A stretch of 64,000 nucleotides of DNA from NCBI RefSeq assembly GCF_030867095.1, contig NC_081835.1:38609892-38673891 (forward strand). Direction: 5' to 3'. The first letter of the stretch is position 1; every line of letters begins with the position of its first letter. This DNA comes from Alligator mississippiensis. Taxonomy: Eukaryota > Chordata > Crocodylia > Alligatoridae. The position numbers and the translations under genes are program-made. The notes under the pieces are model-generated. The model made no database searches. It saw nothing but the letters and a program-made list of their open reading frames with translations, and was not told where the DNA came from. Positions 13,201 to 23,814 of this stretch are shown here, piece by piece.

Positions 13201-16200
13201 GCAGGAGCACGGGGTTGGGGCTGGCAGCAGCGCAGAGCCCACATCCAGGGGTATGACAAAAGCATAGAGCTCGAGTGGGCAGCATGTGGGTGTGAGAGGG
13301 TGGGGAGGATGTGGGGACCCCCCTCACTCTTCCCATAGTGCGCAGCCCCGGCAAGCAGTAGCCACAGCAGCAGCAGGTGGGGTCACTCGGGGTGTTCATG
13401 CCTGGCACCTGGCTGGTGCCTGGCAGCAAGTGGCTCTGGCCAGCACTGTACATTATGGTCAGGAGCCCAGTCCCTGCTGGACTGTCCCTATTGCTGGTGC
13501 TCCATGCTGCACATGCACAGTCCCTGCACTTGCGTGGTACAGGAGGGAAGCCTCACACACTGTGCATGCACTGCCCCTTGCCACACAGGTCCTGGGACTC
13601 TGCCAGAAGCGGAGGGGAGACCCGGCCCCTGCTTTCCTGCAGAGTCCCAGGACCTGCGGATGGGGCTTCCCTCCTATGCTGCATAAGTGTGGGGGCTGCA
13701 CATGCATGGTGGGGAGCGCTAGCAATAGGGATGGCCCAGTGGGGGCTGCACTCCTCACTGCAATGTGCAGCACTGGCTGGAACCATGAGCTGCTGGGTAC
13801 AAGTGCCCCAAGCACCCCCACCTGCTGCTGCACCATCAGGGTGTGTCCTCACCCCCCTCGTCCTCCCTCACACCCCAAAAATGCCTCATACCCACACCCT
13901 GCCCCTGCAACCCCCCACATATACACCCCCAACATACCCTAATGCCCCCTACACACACAGCCACACCCCCTCACAAGCCCCCCCCCACAACCCAACACAC
14001 GCACACTATACAAGACTAAGAATTTATTTTTGAGTTATTATGCAGTCATCTCTGTATACAGTATACAAATCATAACAAAAATATTTTTTGTAATAGAATT
14101 AAAATGTGTTATAGTGTTTGACTTTTAGTGTATGATTTAGTTTCTTTCTGGTTCTAAGATGGCAAACCACCCTCTAAAAAGGAGTATTTCTGGGGGGGGC
14201 AAGGGGAAGCACTTCTGGTGATAAGGGTTAGGGGTAGGACTTCCTGTCCCAAGACGGCAACCAGGAGGTACGGCAGCTGTCAAGGGGCGGGGCTACCCAT
14301 GTGGCCCTCACAAGCTTACCAAGCTTCATTAAGCAGCCTTCCACCCTCAGTAATTGCCCACCCCTGAGTTAGATGCAGGTTCAAACCCGCCCCCCCCTTA
14401 AGCAAGGCAGCCTGTGACACAGGTCTCTCACTTCCTGGGTAAGTTTCCTAGACTCTCAGTTATTTGAGTTAAGATATGAGAGGACCCTTCTCCCTCATCT
14501 AACACCTTTTAGTAATGGGTTTTTGCCCAGCTACTTTTTGACATGCATGCCCGCATTAGGCATGTGTATGTGGCCAGTGTGTCATCTACTGAACAGACTC
14601 TGAAAGTACATATGTTTTAAGTGTTCACAGTGCAGGGGCATAGTTACCCAGATTACAGGTGAATTTACAGGCTGCCTTACAATAAAAGAGGCATGAGACT
14701 GGTCTACAGCTTGACCTCTTATTGCTTGCACCCCAAACCACAAAACCAAACTCTTGTCCCAAAGTCTATCTGGCTACCCATGACAGCACAACATAGAAAA
14801 CAGGTACCTATACTGGCTGGAAAGACATGAGAAGGGGGCAGAAGGTGGTGCACAGACTGGTAAGCAGGTCTTCTGGAATTTGTTGAGTTTTCCAAATTGC
14901 CCTCCAGACTATATCGTATATTTATAAATGACTTATTCTAATATTGTACATAAAGTCAATCAAAGAACATCTTTTACATTTCTTTGTTTCCCTGAGACTT
15001 TGGACTGGATTGCACCAGACTTGGAAACAGGGGTGACTGGTGCCTCCTGAGCCTGGGGAGGGGGCACAATTTGTGGGCAGGCCAAAAGCCCCATATCTAC
15101 TTCTATACTTCTGTGCTGTGGCTTAATGCCTCCCCCAACACACCACTGGCCCATGTGGCAAAAAAACCTGCCCCATCCTGAGCGGTGCCAAGTCGGGGGC
15201 CCGTCTCGGGGGGTATGTGCCCCCGCTACCAGTCGTCTGTGCTTGGAAAGTATCAATTAGTTGGGATTTATGTTCCTGTGAAAGTTACATATCCAGAGAG
15301 GAAGGATTCCTTATCTCCTTCTCTTTGCTATTCTGGAATGCTGTTCAACACTGCCCTGTTTCTTTTTCACCTTAGTTTACAGTTTAGGCTGCTTTGTTTT
15401 TATAACTTAAAGAAATCTTAACAAAAATATTTGTTACAGCAAAACAGCATCTAGTACATTTGGTTACACTAATCCATTTCTATAAGATAAAGCTATGATG
15501 TACTTTATTTGAATCATCTAATTTAAAGCCTTGTGCTGTTTAATTTGATTTCATTACCGGTATAGTTGGACATGTTTGCTTCCTTTACTTTGCTGACCAA
15601 GCTGGTTGTCAGGCCTGGAATGATTCAATCTACAATCACTCAGAAACAGGCTTTGGGGCCTTCTGCTTAGCCACACTTCTGCAGCTTGGCCTAGATCCCT
15701 TGAAAATGGCCAAGGTTTGCAACAGCCTAGAATTGCAAAATGTGCATAAATGCCGAAATCCAGAGACTAGAAAGACTGCCATTCAGGCATGCAAATGAAA
15801 ATAGAATCCTGCCCTGGATGTTTAAATACAGTATAACCTGTTGAAGATGGAAATGCATGGGGCTGGAAAGAAGCTTTGGCTGAAAGATGTTTCTATCTTA
15901 TCAGGGGAACTACCTGCTCTGTTTAGTACTGCTCTGCTTAGTGCTCACCCCCTATACACACAGACCGCTGTGCGTGCGTGCATGTACACACATACACTAT
16001 GTAATTACTTTCCATGATATACAGGGTGATTCTACCAATGGGCCCCAAATTTCCTTTCCATTTGCTTGTTAGTTGCTGACTTATACAAACTAAGTATATG
16101 TAATTCCCCGTAAGTCATGCAGGAATCATAAGTATTTTCTGACATGAGTAGGTTTCCAGCTTTTTATAGGTTCTTAAATAGGTTTCACTATATTCTTATC

Positions 16201-19200
16201 TGATTAAATATACATTTTGAAACTTCAGAAGTAAAAAAAAATCATGCAATTGAACTTTTGGGGTTGCATGATTTATATAAAAGGCCCTGAGAAAATCACA
16301 GATTTCTTCTTGAAAATTTGTGGCACATGCGCAGGTAAAGTATCATTTTTCACAGAATATTCACAGAACTACTACTGATCTCGGCAAAGGGGTCCCAATA
16401 GTTCTGTGAATATTCCATGAAAAATGATACTTTACTCACGTGCAGCAGGCAAGCACACACCATAGGTGGCAGAAGGCTGGGGCTAATGGGACTTAACTCT
16501 GCCCAAATGCAGGGCAGAGGTGGCAGTGCAGCAAGCAGGTGGTGGAATAGTCAGACCCCAGGCTACTGCTGTGGTGGGTAGTGCTCCACATGCCATCTGG
16601 CTGCAATCCTGGCTTGCATGCAGGCTGTCTGTGTGCTCCTCCCCACACTAGCTGCAGCTGCCCAGAGGCCATGACCGAGCTGCTCTGCTGCCACTGATGC
16701 CCCATGCATGGGGGGGAAGGGTGGGGCTAAATCCTGTTAGCCCCAGCCTTCCACTGCCTATGCTCACAACGCTTAAAAGTCATGGTATGGGGTGAATTTT
16801 GCAATATCTGTGCAGTCCACAAAATCACGATTTTCTCAGGGCCCTATTTATATACTATGCTACATGATAAAACAGTAGTTTAAAAGCAATCAAGACTCAT
16901 AGAAGAGATGATATCTTTTATTAGACCAAGATTTTTGAAAAAAAAAATTCTTGAATTGCAAGCTTTCAGGCACAAACACCCTTCATCAGGCATTGGAGAA
17001 AAGATTGTAAAAGTTCTCCCGGGTAAAAATGAAAGTTCATATTTCATAGGATTATACAGTAGTTTAGTACTTTCTTGCATACCACACGCCTCCAAATAAG
17101 GCTCACACCTTGTTTTCAGAAGGTGAAATGAAGAACAAAAACCTATTTGCTGTTTGAAACAAATATTATTTTTATTATTTAGCAAGTTGACAAGTGGGGT
17201 TTGTCACAAAGAACTTATTTGTGATTTCCCGTGTTTCCCATTTCTTGATCCAAAAGGTATCTGCAAACAGGTCCTGATCCGGGAGGTTGCTCCATAAGGG
17301 GTGTTGCAAGGAAAGGTGGGGCTTGGTTGCATTAAACAGATCATTATAAAGTGGTAGGTGAGATGCAGCACAAATGGTTTCAACCAGTTTGAAACAACGT
17401 AGTCACTTTATCCTGCTCGTGATCACACCTGCTCAGAGTTAATAGAGCATCTGCCCTGTTGCACACTTCTACGGCAGCCACTACCAAATGTCATTGCCAA
17501 CAGTGGAAAAAAATCAGGGTAATATGTTAAAAATTCAACGTGCACATTTTGTTTTTATAATGGTAAAAAGCACAAATTCACTCTTGTACCCTAACAGCTA
17601 TTCTATTATAAAATGTCTTACTACATCTTAGTCTTACTGTAGATTTCTCAGTTCCTTCAAGAGGCTGTTAGCATTTGAAGATCAGCCCCCTTGTGAAGAG
17701 TAGGGTGCTTCGACTAGGGTAGCATTTGAAATGGAGGAGGTAGTGGAACTTATTTTAGGTATCATAAATTTCTTGTAAACAGTGCATAATATATTTGACG
17801 GGTATATATTTTTAAACATTTTGCTGCCCTGATTTTATTTCTTATTATTGAAAGCTGGTGTCAGCTGTGTAAATGACTACAAAAAATATGTTCAGTTATC
17901 ACTGAAGTGGTATGTGTATGTTTTGTTTTGTTTTTCTCTACTGGATTTTCAGACGATATTTTTGAACTTTACAACACTCCACTGAAGCCTGGACATGCAG
18001 CTGCATTTTCAGATGACTGTGACTCGACCACTAATAAATTTGCAGTCCGTGGAGCAGGAAATCAGGTCTGAATAGTTCTGATTAATCAGTATTATACACT
18101 TCAGTTTTTTAGAAGTTAACTCTAATTTTGTTTCCTACTTTTGTGCAGTTTAATTTTGGAACGCCTGCCAATTGGGTGTCTCATTGGACCTGCCAAAAAG
18201 GGTAGCTTACTGTAACAAAATTGAAAGCCAAGTTTGGAACGTACTGAAAAGTGGAGATATAATGGAAACACTTTGAATTTAAGCTGTGCTCTAAAATTGA
18301 AGCAAGACACTATTCTGAAGAGAATACAATCAAAAACATAACGTTCAGCTGAAAAGTTTTTATTAGAGGTTTACCAATATATCCGTTGCATATTGGATCA
18401 GCACCAATAAAAGGAAAATTAACATTATTGGCTATTGGCTTTTTTTGGCCAGTATAACCAATAACGTTCACTGCTAAGTATAAAATGCCTTCTGGCCAGG
18501 GTCCCCAGATGCTGCGTGCATGTGCACAGCCACCTGCGTGCATGTGGCTAGGAAAACAGGCCGGGCAGCATGGTGAGCAGCTCCCTGCAGGTAAGTTTGT
18601 GGAGGGTAAGGGGCATGGAGGGGCAGCTCAAGGCTGCCACAGTGAGGGAGGGCATGGGGCAGGGGCTGGGGATGAGGGTGCTGCCCAGTCAGGGCAGCAA
18701 ATGAGACCTGGGACCAGGGCAGGGAGCGGGATGGAGCCATGGACAGCTCATCAAGGGGGCGTTGGGGGAATGGGAGGGGCTACTCCCTGCTGCTATGCGC
18801 AACCCCCCCCCAAGGAGGCATGGGAGGGTACGTGCCCCCTCCAGATTTGTGCATGGGGCAGATGTGAGCTGATTACTGTGGGCTTGGGGCTCTCTGCTCT
18901 GCTCTCTTTCCCTCATGAGCCCAGCACCAGCCATATACCCCCTGCCTGCCCAGCAGCAGTGGGGGCAGTGAGTTATACATTCTGCAGGCAGGGGGCACAC
19001 AGCTAGCGCAAGGCCACTGGGGCAAAGGCAGCAGGGCACAGAGCCCTGAGCCTACAGTGAGCAGCCTGCATCCACCCTCAGCCCACTCAGCTTGGCTTCA
19101 GTTATAAGTGTCCCTGCACTTAAAAATGGTGGCGGCAATGCTTGAAATTATGCTCATTTGATAAGCTTTAGTTCAGTCATCCTGCCATCATTTTTAAGTG

Positions 19201-21907
19201 CCGGGACGCTGGTCCCCTGGACAAGCCACCCGTGGCTCTGTCCTGCTCCCTGCCCTGGCTCCCAGTCACCACTCTGGCTAGGCAGCACCCCTAGCCCCTG
19301 CTCCACTCCCTACATCACTGTGGGGGCCTAGATCTGCCCCTCCACAGACTTACCTGCAGGGAGCTGCTCTCCACACTGCCTGGCTACATTCCTGTAAATT
19401 GGTTATCAGATAAGTATTGGCCAAGAAAATCTTTACCGGTGCACCCCTAGTTTTTATTTGTGGATCTATATCATATACTTGCCTTCAGCATTCCTGAAAA
19501 AACTGGAAAATTGTTCTGAAAGCTTGACAAGGTTCTTTGGGTGAATCTGATATCTTTTATTAGACCAACTTAAATAGTTGGAAAACAATTATTAAGCAAG
19601 CTTTTGGGTTCAAAAACCCTTCATCAGGCTGAGGAAGTTTCAGCAGTTGGTGTGTGCTCTTCCTGGATGGAATGAAAAGTAAAGAAGCCAGCGGCTGGGC
19701 TGGTATGCATACAAGACGGGTAGTCGGTGAAAATGTAGATTGAGGAGTCAATGGGTGAGAGAGAGGCTGGGGAGGGGGGGAAGAGAGAGAAGGGGGATGA
19801 ATAGTGGAGAGATACCTGGGGAATCAGATGTCAGGCAGGTTATAGTGTCATAAATCCAATGTCTATATTTAGTCCATGATTTTTAGTATCCAGGAAGTTG
19901 ATGAAGTGGAGTTCATAGGCTCATCTCTGGGAAGTGTTTTGTAAGTTTCCTTTGAGGATCAGGACTGAGAGATTGGAGAGAGAGTGCCCCCACAGGTAAT
20001 TCGGTATTCCTGTCTTTGATAGATTTGTACTGCAGCAGTGTCCTTGTTGGGTGAAGAAGGAAACTTACAAAACACTTCCCAGAGACCAGCCTATGAACTC
20101 CACTTCATCAACCTCCTGGATACTAAAAATCATGGACTAAATATAGACATTGGATTTATGACACATTATAACCTGCCTGACATCTGACTCCTCAGGTATC
20201 TCTCCACTATTCATCCCCCTTCTCTCTCTTCCCCCCCTCAGCCTGTCTCTCACCCATTGACTCCTCAATCTACATTTTCACTGACTACCCATCTTGTATG
20301 CAGCCCAGCCCAGCCCAGCCACTGGCTTCTTTACTTTTCATTCCATCCAGGAAGAGCACACACCAACTGCTGAAACTTCCTCAGCCTGACGAAGGGGTTT
20401 TTGAACCGGAAAGCTTGCTTAATAATTGTTTTCCAACTATTTAAGTTGGTCTAATAAAAGATATCAGATTCACCCAAAGAACCTTGTCTGCCTATGTCCT
20501 TAGACCAACACGACTACAACCTACACCCCTGTAACATGTTCTGAAAGCTTGACACTTCAAGCTCTTGAAGCTCAAGAAAGAGATTTTTGTAAACACACTA
20601 CAATCCTATGCTCTAGCAGAGATGCTGAATTTTTTTTTTAACTGGAGCTAAGGTGGTTTATTTTAAACAAAATCTTGTATTTAGGTGCAGTTAAGACTAA
20701 AAACTAATTTCAGTTTTCTTCCTCTTGTTTTCAGTATAATTATATTGGATTCCTAGACTACAAAAAAGAAACAATCCGGAAGCTTGCCATGAAAGCTAGC
20801 ACCTGCTCTTTCAATCCAGGGGTCTTTGTTGCCAATTTAACAGAATGGAAACTGAAGAACATCACTAACCAGCTGGAGAAATGGATGAAACTTAATGTAG
20901 TGTAAGAATAAACAACAGGAGAGGGAGTGAAAACTATTGGGCTTTGCCTTATCATGATAAAATTTAATTGTGGAAATATAAATTACTAGACATGTAAACC
21001 TCTAGACATAATACAGTGTACACTTGCTTTGAAAATCTACCATTTTAGGTGTATGTTAGCACCTTCAGCTAAAAAAAATTCTTTGTTTATTCTTTCCCTC
21101 TAGAGAAGAATTATACAGTAAGACTCTGGCAGGCAACGTGGCTACACCCCCACTGCTAATTGTATTTTACAAGCAGTACTCCAATATTGACCCTTTGTGG
21201 AATGTCCGACATCTTGGTAAGTATGAAATTACAATGCTCAGGTTTAATTTACTCCCTCATTCATTTCACTAAGTCCGTATCTGACCATTGTTAGGTGATA
21301 ATGCAGCAAACTGTTTTTTTTCATGTGGGTAAAGAGGAATATCTTTTTCCTGCTTTCCACTCTGTTTTTCCCAATTTCAGAACTCCAATTGCAAATGTAT
21401 CCATCCATTTAGCTACTGGTTGAATTTTTTGATGATAGGTAATGCATGGACAGCTCTAACACAGCTTTAACATGAATGTGAAGCCAAAGCAGCCTCAAAA
21501 TATGGGAGCAGTAGAAGTGGTTTAAAACAGTGTTAATCTGCAACTCACAATCTAGCACTAATCTGTGAGGACTGTGCATCACTTTTTACCATCTTCCTCG
21601 CACAGCATTTCCCTTGATATCTAACTCTAAATTAACATTGTGCATGCTAAGATGATGATATTGCTTTTAACTTTCTGCACAAGTATATGGTTTTGACTAA
21701 CTTCTCTTTTGAAAAGGGTCTAGTGCTGGGAAAAGATATTCTCCACAGTTTGTGAAAGCTGCCAAGTTGCTCCATTGGAATGGACATTTCAAACCCTGGG
21801 GAAGAACAGCTTCATATTCTGATGTTTGGGAGAAGTGGTACATTCCTGATCCTACGGGCAAGTTTAACCTGATTCGTAGACACTCAGAAGCTTATAAGGC
21901 AAAGTAA
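1232..21907 (+). CDS. GLT8D1: GLT8D1, glycosyltransferase 8 domain-containing protein 1 (nine coding exons, complete)
   Basis: Coding exons: 1232-1247, 1340-1438, 5194-5410, 7813-7930, 9465-9549, 17953-18065, 20735-20901, 21104-21216, 21717-21907. All introns are GT-AG and phases agree, giving 372 codons plus TAA (human about 371). The product is a type II Golgi/ER membrane protein of glycosyltransferase family 8; its acceptor substrate is poorly defined. Residues 6-27 form a signal anchor ([15 protein letters not shown]). The catalytic domain runs from about residue 60 ([13 protein letters not shown]). The metal- and nucleotide-sugar-binding DxD lies at 172-174 in [24 protein letters not shown] (240-254) carries an N-glycosylation sequon at N250. 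HWNGHFKPW (329-337) fits the HxxGxxKPW motif of GT8 enzymes. The start is chosen because MTFRKVN aligns with the human N-terminus and sits just after the anchor-exon acceptor. Where human has VQGD, this has VQDD across the exon 5/6 junction. Identification is by recalled similarity along the whole length. Confidence 0.97.
1990..4424 (+). mobile_element. Decayed non-LTR retrotransposon (LINE) with endonuclease and reverse transcriptase
   Basis: This copy lies in GLT8D1 intron 2. From about 2350 to 3000 an open frame shows an apurinic-like endonuclease: RTRNIRTLM, then [13 protein letters not shown] (catalytic Glu region), [11 protein letters not shown], and [12 protein letters not shown], where the family norm is LLGDFNARVG. 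A later part, 3440-4205, carries reverse-transcriptase remnants such as [17 protein letters not shown] and AFFDLTKAF (norm FIDLTKAFD). The reading frame shifts several times and in-frame stops occur, for example TGA after GTFPL-like sequence near 3804 and TGA at 4201, so it is dead. The palm YADD block is missing because the copy ends at 4424. This is not CR1; I recall the same protein type in RTE/L2-like LINEs but cannot place the family. The 5' limit is approximate. Confidence 0.8.
4433..4941. mobile_element. Non-autonomous hAT-like element
   Basis: Imperfect terminal inverted repeats of about 35 bases: the left end, from agagatgaaaaatcgg, matches the reverse of the right end, gtatggatgcaaatatcg. 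Candidate 8-bp target duplication TACTGAAT (4425-4432) against TACCAAAT (4942-4949), 6 of 8 equal. The interior is GC-rich and has no transposase frame. It sits directly against the end of the LINE relic, in GLT8D1 intron 2. Confidence 0.75.
5411..7812. other. GLT8D1 intron 3, no gene seen
   Basis: From 5411 to about 6430 it is AT-rich unique-looking sequence. From about 6430 to 7540 it becomes G-rich with repeated ggct/aggc words, which looks like an old unclassified repeat; I found no terminal repeats or coding domain in it. The remainder to 7812 is ordinary intron with a pyrimidine-rich acceptor. Confidence 0.5.
8655..9042. mobile_element. hAT-like MITE, family A (GGTGCACC ends)
   Basis: Ends agaggtgcactgata and, reversed, ctggggtgcaccaata. 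It is flanked by a perfect 8-bp duplication TGATTGGC at 8647-8654 and 9043-9050. The middle is a GC-rich module (aggtaag-like, then gtggaggggtgcag) found again in other elements of this window. In GLT8D1 intron 4. No transposase. Confidence 0.88.
9823..12003 (-). mobile_element. CR1 LINE, 5'-truncated, reverse orientation
   Basis: The CR1 3' end lies at 9826 (gggctggaagggacctcagg). Going up the minus strand are ORF2 C-terminal and reverse transcriptase pieces: [24 protein letters not shown] (the FADD catalytic box, near 10700), [17 protein letters not shown] and [13 protein letters not shown]. Endonuclease-end sequence follows to about 12000 ([13 protein letters not shown]). There are several frame breaks, so it is not active. 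It lies in GLT8D1 intron 5, antisense to the gene. Confidence 0.92.
12004..12880. other. Intronic stretch, no gene seen
   Basis: From 12004 to about 12360 it is AT-rich unique sequence. From 12360 to 12870 it is GC-rich and transposon-like (aggggtgcagtggtgc near 12395), but I could not find a matching pair of ends. Confidence 0.4.
12881..14366. mobile_element. hAT-like element, family B (CAGGGGTGGGCAA ends)
   Basis: Left end caggggtaggtaaaatatgg; right end, reversed, caggggtgggcaatta. Target duplication AGGTAGAT (12873-12880) and AGTTAGAT (14367-14374), 7 of 8 equal. The 1.5-kb interior is GC-rich up to about 13990, then AT-rich. The long open frames on both strands of the GC-rich part are chance frames: they show no domain and overlap in all phases. 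The same family recurs at 53206-53729. Confidence 0.9.
14367..16279. other. GLT8D1 intron 5 sequence with one MITE, no gene seen
   Basis: Mostly mixed AT-rich unique-looking sequence. The only structure I can support is the small element at 15028-15241. Confidence 0.5.
15028..15241. mobile_element. Small hAT-like MITE
   Basis: Ends caggggtgactgg and, reversed, cacagacgactgg. Perfect 8-bp duplication CTTGGAAA at 15020-15027 and 15242-15249. It is 214 bases long and non-coding. Confidence 0.72.
16280..16846. mobile_element. hAT-like MITE with an internal hairpin
   Basis: Ends aaaggccctgagaaaatcac and, reversed, tagggccctgagaaaatcg. Perfect 8-bp duplication TTTATATA at 16272-16279 and 16847-16854. 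Inside, 16338-16379 and 16398-16434 are inverted copies (core agtatcatttttca and its complement) that can form a long hairpin. A second inverted pair, ggtggcagaaggctgggg and its complement, encloses the GC-rich middle and recurs as the ends of the element at 59842-60734. Confidence 0.85.
16905..17105 (-). mobile_element. Fragment of a Penelope-like (or related) element carrying a hammerhead core
   Basis: The line gatatcttttattagacca and the following caagctttcaggcacaaa, cccttcatcagg are shared with the palindromic element at 19530-20536. Reverse orientation. No coding sequence. Family assignment rests on my memory that this hammerhead-bearing end is typical of Penelope-like retroelements. Confidence 0.6.
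16964..16989 (-). ncRNA. Hammerhead ribozyme core motif
   Basis: On the minus strand CTGATGA (16989-16983) is followed by a short stem-loop (AGG...CCT) and then GAAA (16967-16964) and GCTTGC. This is the conserved CUGAUGA-stem II-GAAA core of hammerhead ribozymes. Both conserved boxes are intact in this copy, but stem II is only about three pairs. Confidence 0.55.
17106..17952. other. End of GLT8D1 intron 5, no gene seen
   Basis: AT-rich sequence with no recognised repeat, ending in the pyrimidine-rich acceptor of exon 6 (AG at 17951-17952). Confidence 0.5.
18364..19449. mobile_element. hAT-like element, family A (GGTGCACC ends), 1.1 kb
   Basis: Ends tagaggtttaccaatat and, reversed, taggggtgcaccggta. 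Perfect 8-bp duplication GTTTTTAT at 18356-18363 and 19450-19457. Sub-terminal blocks gctattggcttttttggcc and, at the right end, attggccaagaaaatc are inverted copies. The GC-rich centre contains the shared module (caggtaagtttgtggagg ... gtgcatggggcag). The long frames in it on both strands are chance. Lies in GLT8D1 intron 6. Confidence 0.9.
19612..19627 (-). ncRNA. Hammerhead ribozyme-like core, degenerate
   Basis: On the minus strand CTGATGA (19627-19621) is followed by a GGGTT-TTTG-AACCC hairpin; the GAAA box reads AAAA (19615-19612). Five-pair stem II is intact. The changed G probably abolishes self-cleavage. Confidence 0.5.
20386..20412 (+). ncRNA. Hammerhead ribozyme-like core in the right arm
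   Basis: CTGACGA (20386-20392), a GGTT-TTTG-AACC stem-loop, then GAAA (20409-20412) and GCTTGC. CUGANGA tolerates the C at the variable position. The element sits in the sense direction of GLT8D1, so this core would be present in the pre-mRNA. Confidence 0.5.
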
Positions 21908-22750
21908 AATGGATTTTGTAGACTGTTTAGTTTTTTTTCTCAGGAAACTATTGGAGCCAGATTCTTTCCTGTCAGCAGTTTTGTATTACATTTGCAGTCC
22001 TTGCCACTTTAGAGCACAGAAAAAATACTCATTTAGGTGAAATGTTCAAATGTCCTGAAATGCATGCTTCAAGAGGAGACATTTTCTCTGTGACTGAGGA
22101 ACCTATTTTAACAGCTGTAGGAAAAGCAGAGAAGCACCATTGTGAACTAGCATTTTTGCTTGATAATTTTTTACTTCACTCCACTACTAGTCTTCTGGAA
22201 TTGGCAATTTTGTCTGCACCTGAGTGACTACCATGTACTAAATTGCAGTGCAAGACTTTTATGAGAAAAAAACTGGTACCCTTTTCTTCTGTTACCTATA
22301 AAACATGGACTTGATATCTGGAGCTTTCTGTTGCATGACAACTCATTCATGACGACTGTTTATATTTAACCCTTTCTTTGCACTAACTCTGTATCTGGAT
22401 CACCCTGCAGGCTGTATCCAGACTGCAGCAGTGTGGTCTCCATCTGCTATAGTGACAACGGAGCTTAAGTAGCAGCAGTGTTAGAGGCTCTCTCTCTTCT
22501 TTCATGGCAAAAGCCCCATGGGCTAAACCACCCACCTCCATGGACTGAATCTGGTTGTATGTTTGATTCCCCTGGTCTATATGAACTAACTTTCCAAAAG
22601 TCAATCTTCAGGTATCATTTAATTATGACAAGTATATGTTGTTGGGTTTTTTTAAGTGATTGATGAATTACCACTTGACACTAGACTTTTTTTAACGCTG
22701 TGGAGCAAGCTAAGCTTATTCAAAAATAAAAATAGATTTTAAATTATGTT
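21908..22750 (+). other. GLT8D1: GLT8D1 3' UTR
   Basis: AT-rich non-coding sequence after the TAA. It ends near a single clear AATAAA. No transposon boundary is visible inside it, in contrast to everything downstream, which fits selection to keep the transcript end intact. The exact cleavage point is inferred. Confidence 0.7.
22725..22730 (+). terminator. GLT8D1: Poly(A) signal of GLT8D1
   Basis: AATAAA about 820 bases after the stop codon, followed by an AT-rich and then T-containing stretch. It is the first canonical hexamer that I see downstream of the stop. Confidence 0.7.
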
Positions 22751-23379
22751 GCATTCAACTTCAGATCATTGGAATATAGAAATGATATAAAACTCATTCT
22801 AGTCTTGAGAATAATGCTGGGTCATGAAAAGGAAATTTGTCTGCTCTGTATTTAAAGTAATGAGGTTGTATTTGAAAGAATTTATTTCCTCACTGTTTAA
22901 AGTAACTCAGCTGACCCTTACTTTAAAAGGAAACTAGCTTCTTTAAACATACTTATGTAAGTATTTTAGTTTTCAAATGAGGCCTATATAAATTACCATT
23001 TATATTTATTTATATATTTGTATTTATATTCTTTATTAAACCACTATATATTTATATTATTTAGGTATATTTAAACACTGTTTTCCTTATGGTTTGTGTG
23101 GAGTATCATAAAATCCTATGAGATTTTAGGAAACTGTGACACAACAAATAACTGTGTTGCTGATTTACTGCCATTTTCTCTCAAGGCAATTATTGCATGA
23201 AGAGCACTTTATCTTAGACAGACGTAACACTTAAAGGCACATGGGGCCTTTATTAGCACTCCAAAATGTGAGAGGTCAGATATTGTATGCCAATGAAGCA
23301 CTTCAAGTGTTGCCATTCTACCTCAAAAATGACCCTGACTGAAATAGTTTCAATAGCAAGTGGTGTGGTGTTTGTATGT

Positions 23380-23700
23380 TTCAAATTTAATAAATTACAT
23401 TTTATTTATTCTATTTGTATGCTGCCCCTCCCAATGAAGGCTAAGGGTGGCTTACAATTAAAGAAGCAGAGTAACTTATCAAATGGAATGGAACAAGAGA
23501 ACAAAACAACTTAAAAGGCAACTAGAATATCAGCATGAAACAGAAATCCCCTAAACAATCTCCCAGCCTAGCTTTGTTTGAGAAGACACACATTTAGCAA
23601 TACTTCTGAAAGATGTCCAGGCTTGGGCTCTGGTAAGCTTCAAGAAGGAGGAAGTTCTAGAGTTGAGGAGTGCCTGTTAAGAGTACCTTCCATGCACCAA
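23380..23700. repeat. Possible SINE-like dispersed repeat
   Basis: The segment with tttatttattctatttgtat, gctgcccctcccaatgaagg and gctaagggtggcttacaa resembles a repeat head I remember from other reptile genomes. I cannot name the family and found no clear target duplication. Confidence 0.35.
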
Positions 23701-23814
23701 GTATACTTGACACATTGCTGGTCATTGTTGGAGGCTGTTCTCAGCTGACCTAAGGGATTGTGATTAAATATAAGGGAGCAAGCATCCCCCTAGATATATA
23801 GGCCCAGATTGTTT

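Larger units (their letters stand above)
19530..20536. mobile_element. Palindromic Penelope-like element with 18-bp target duplication
   Basis: Two arms of about 430 bases (19540-19970 and 20045-20480) are inverted copies, separated by about 75 to 100 bases. Each arm carries tattagaccaacttaaatag, the gcaagctttngggttcaaaaa block and ccaggaagttgatgaagtgg. The right end adds accttgtctgcctatgtcc and agaccaacacgactacaacc. An 18-bp perfect direct repeat (TGTTCTGAAAGCTTGACA) lies at 19512-19529 and 20537-20554. Such a long duplication fits target-primed retrotransposition rather than a hAT cut-and-paste event. No coding capacity. In GLT8D1 intron 6. Confidence 0.8.

Noticed and set aside
13027-14033. 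Long overlapping frames (up to 218 codons) on both strands
   Set aside because: They lie within a non-coding hAT-like element, occur in all phases and both strands, and are Ala/Pro/Gly/Cys-rich with no motif. GC-rich DNA has few stop codons by chance.
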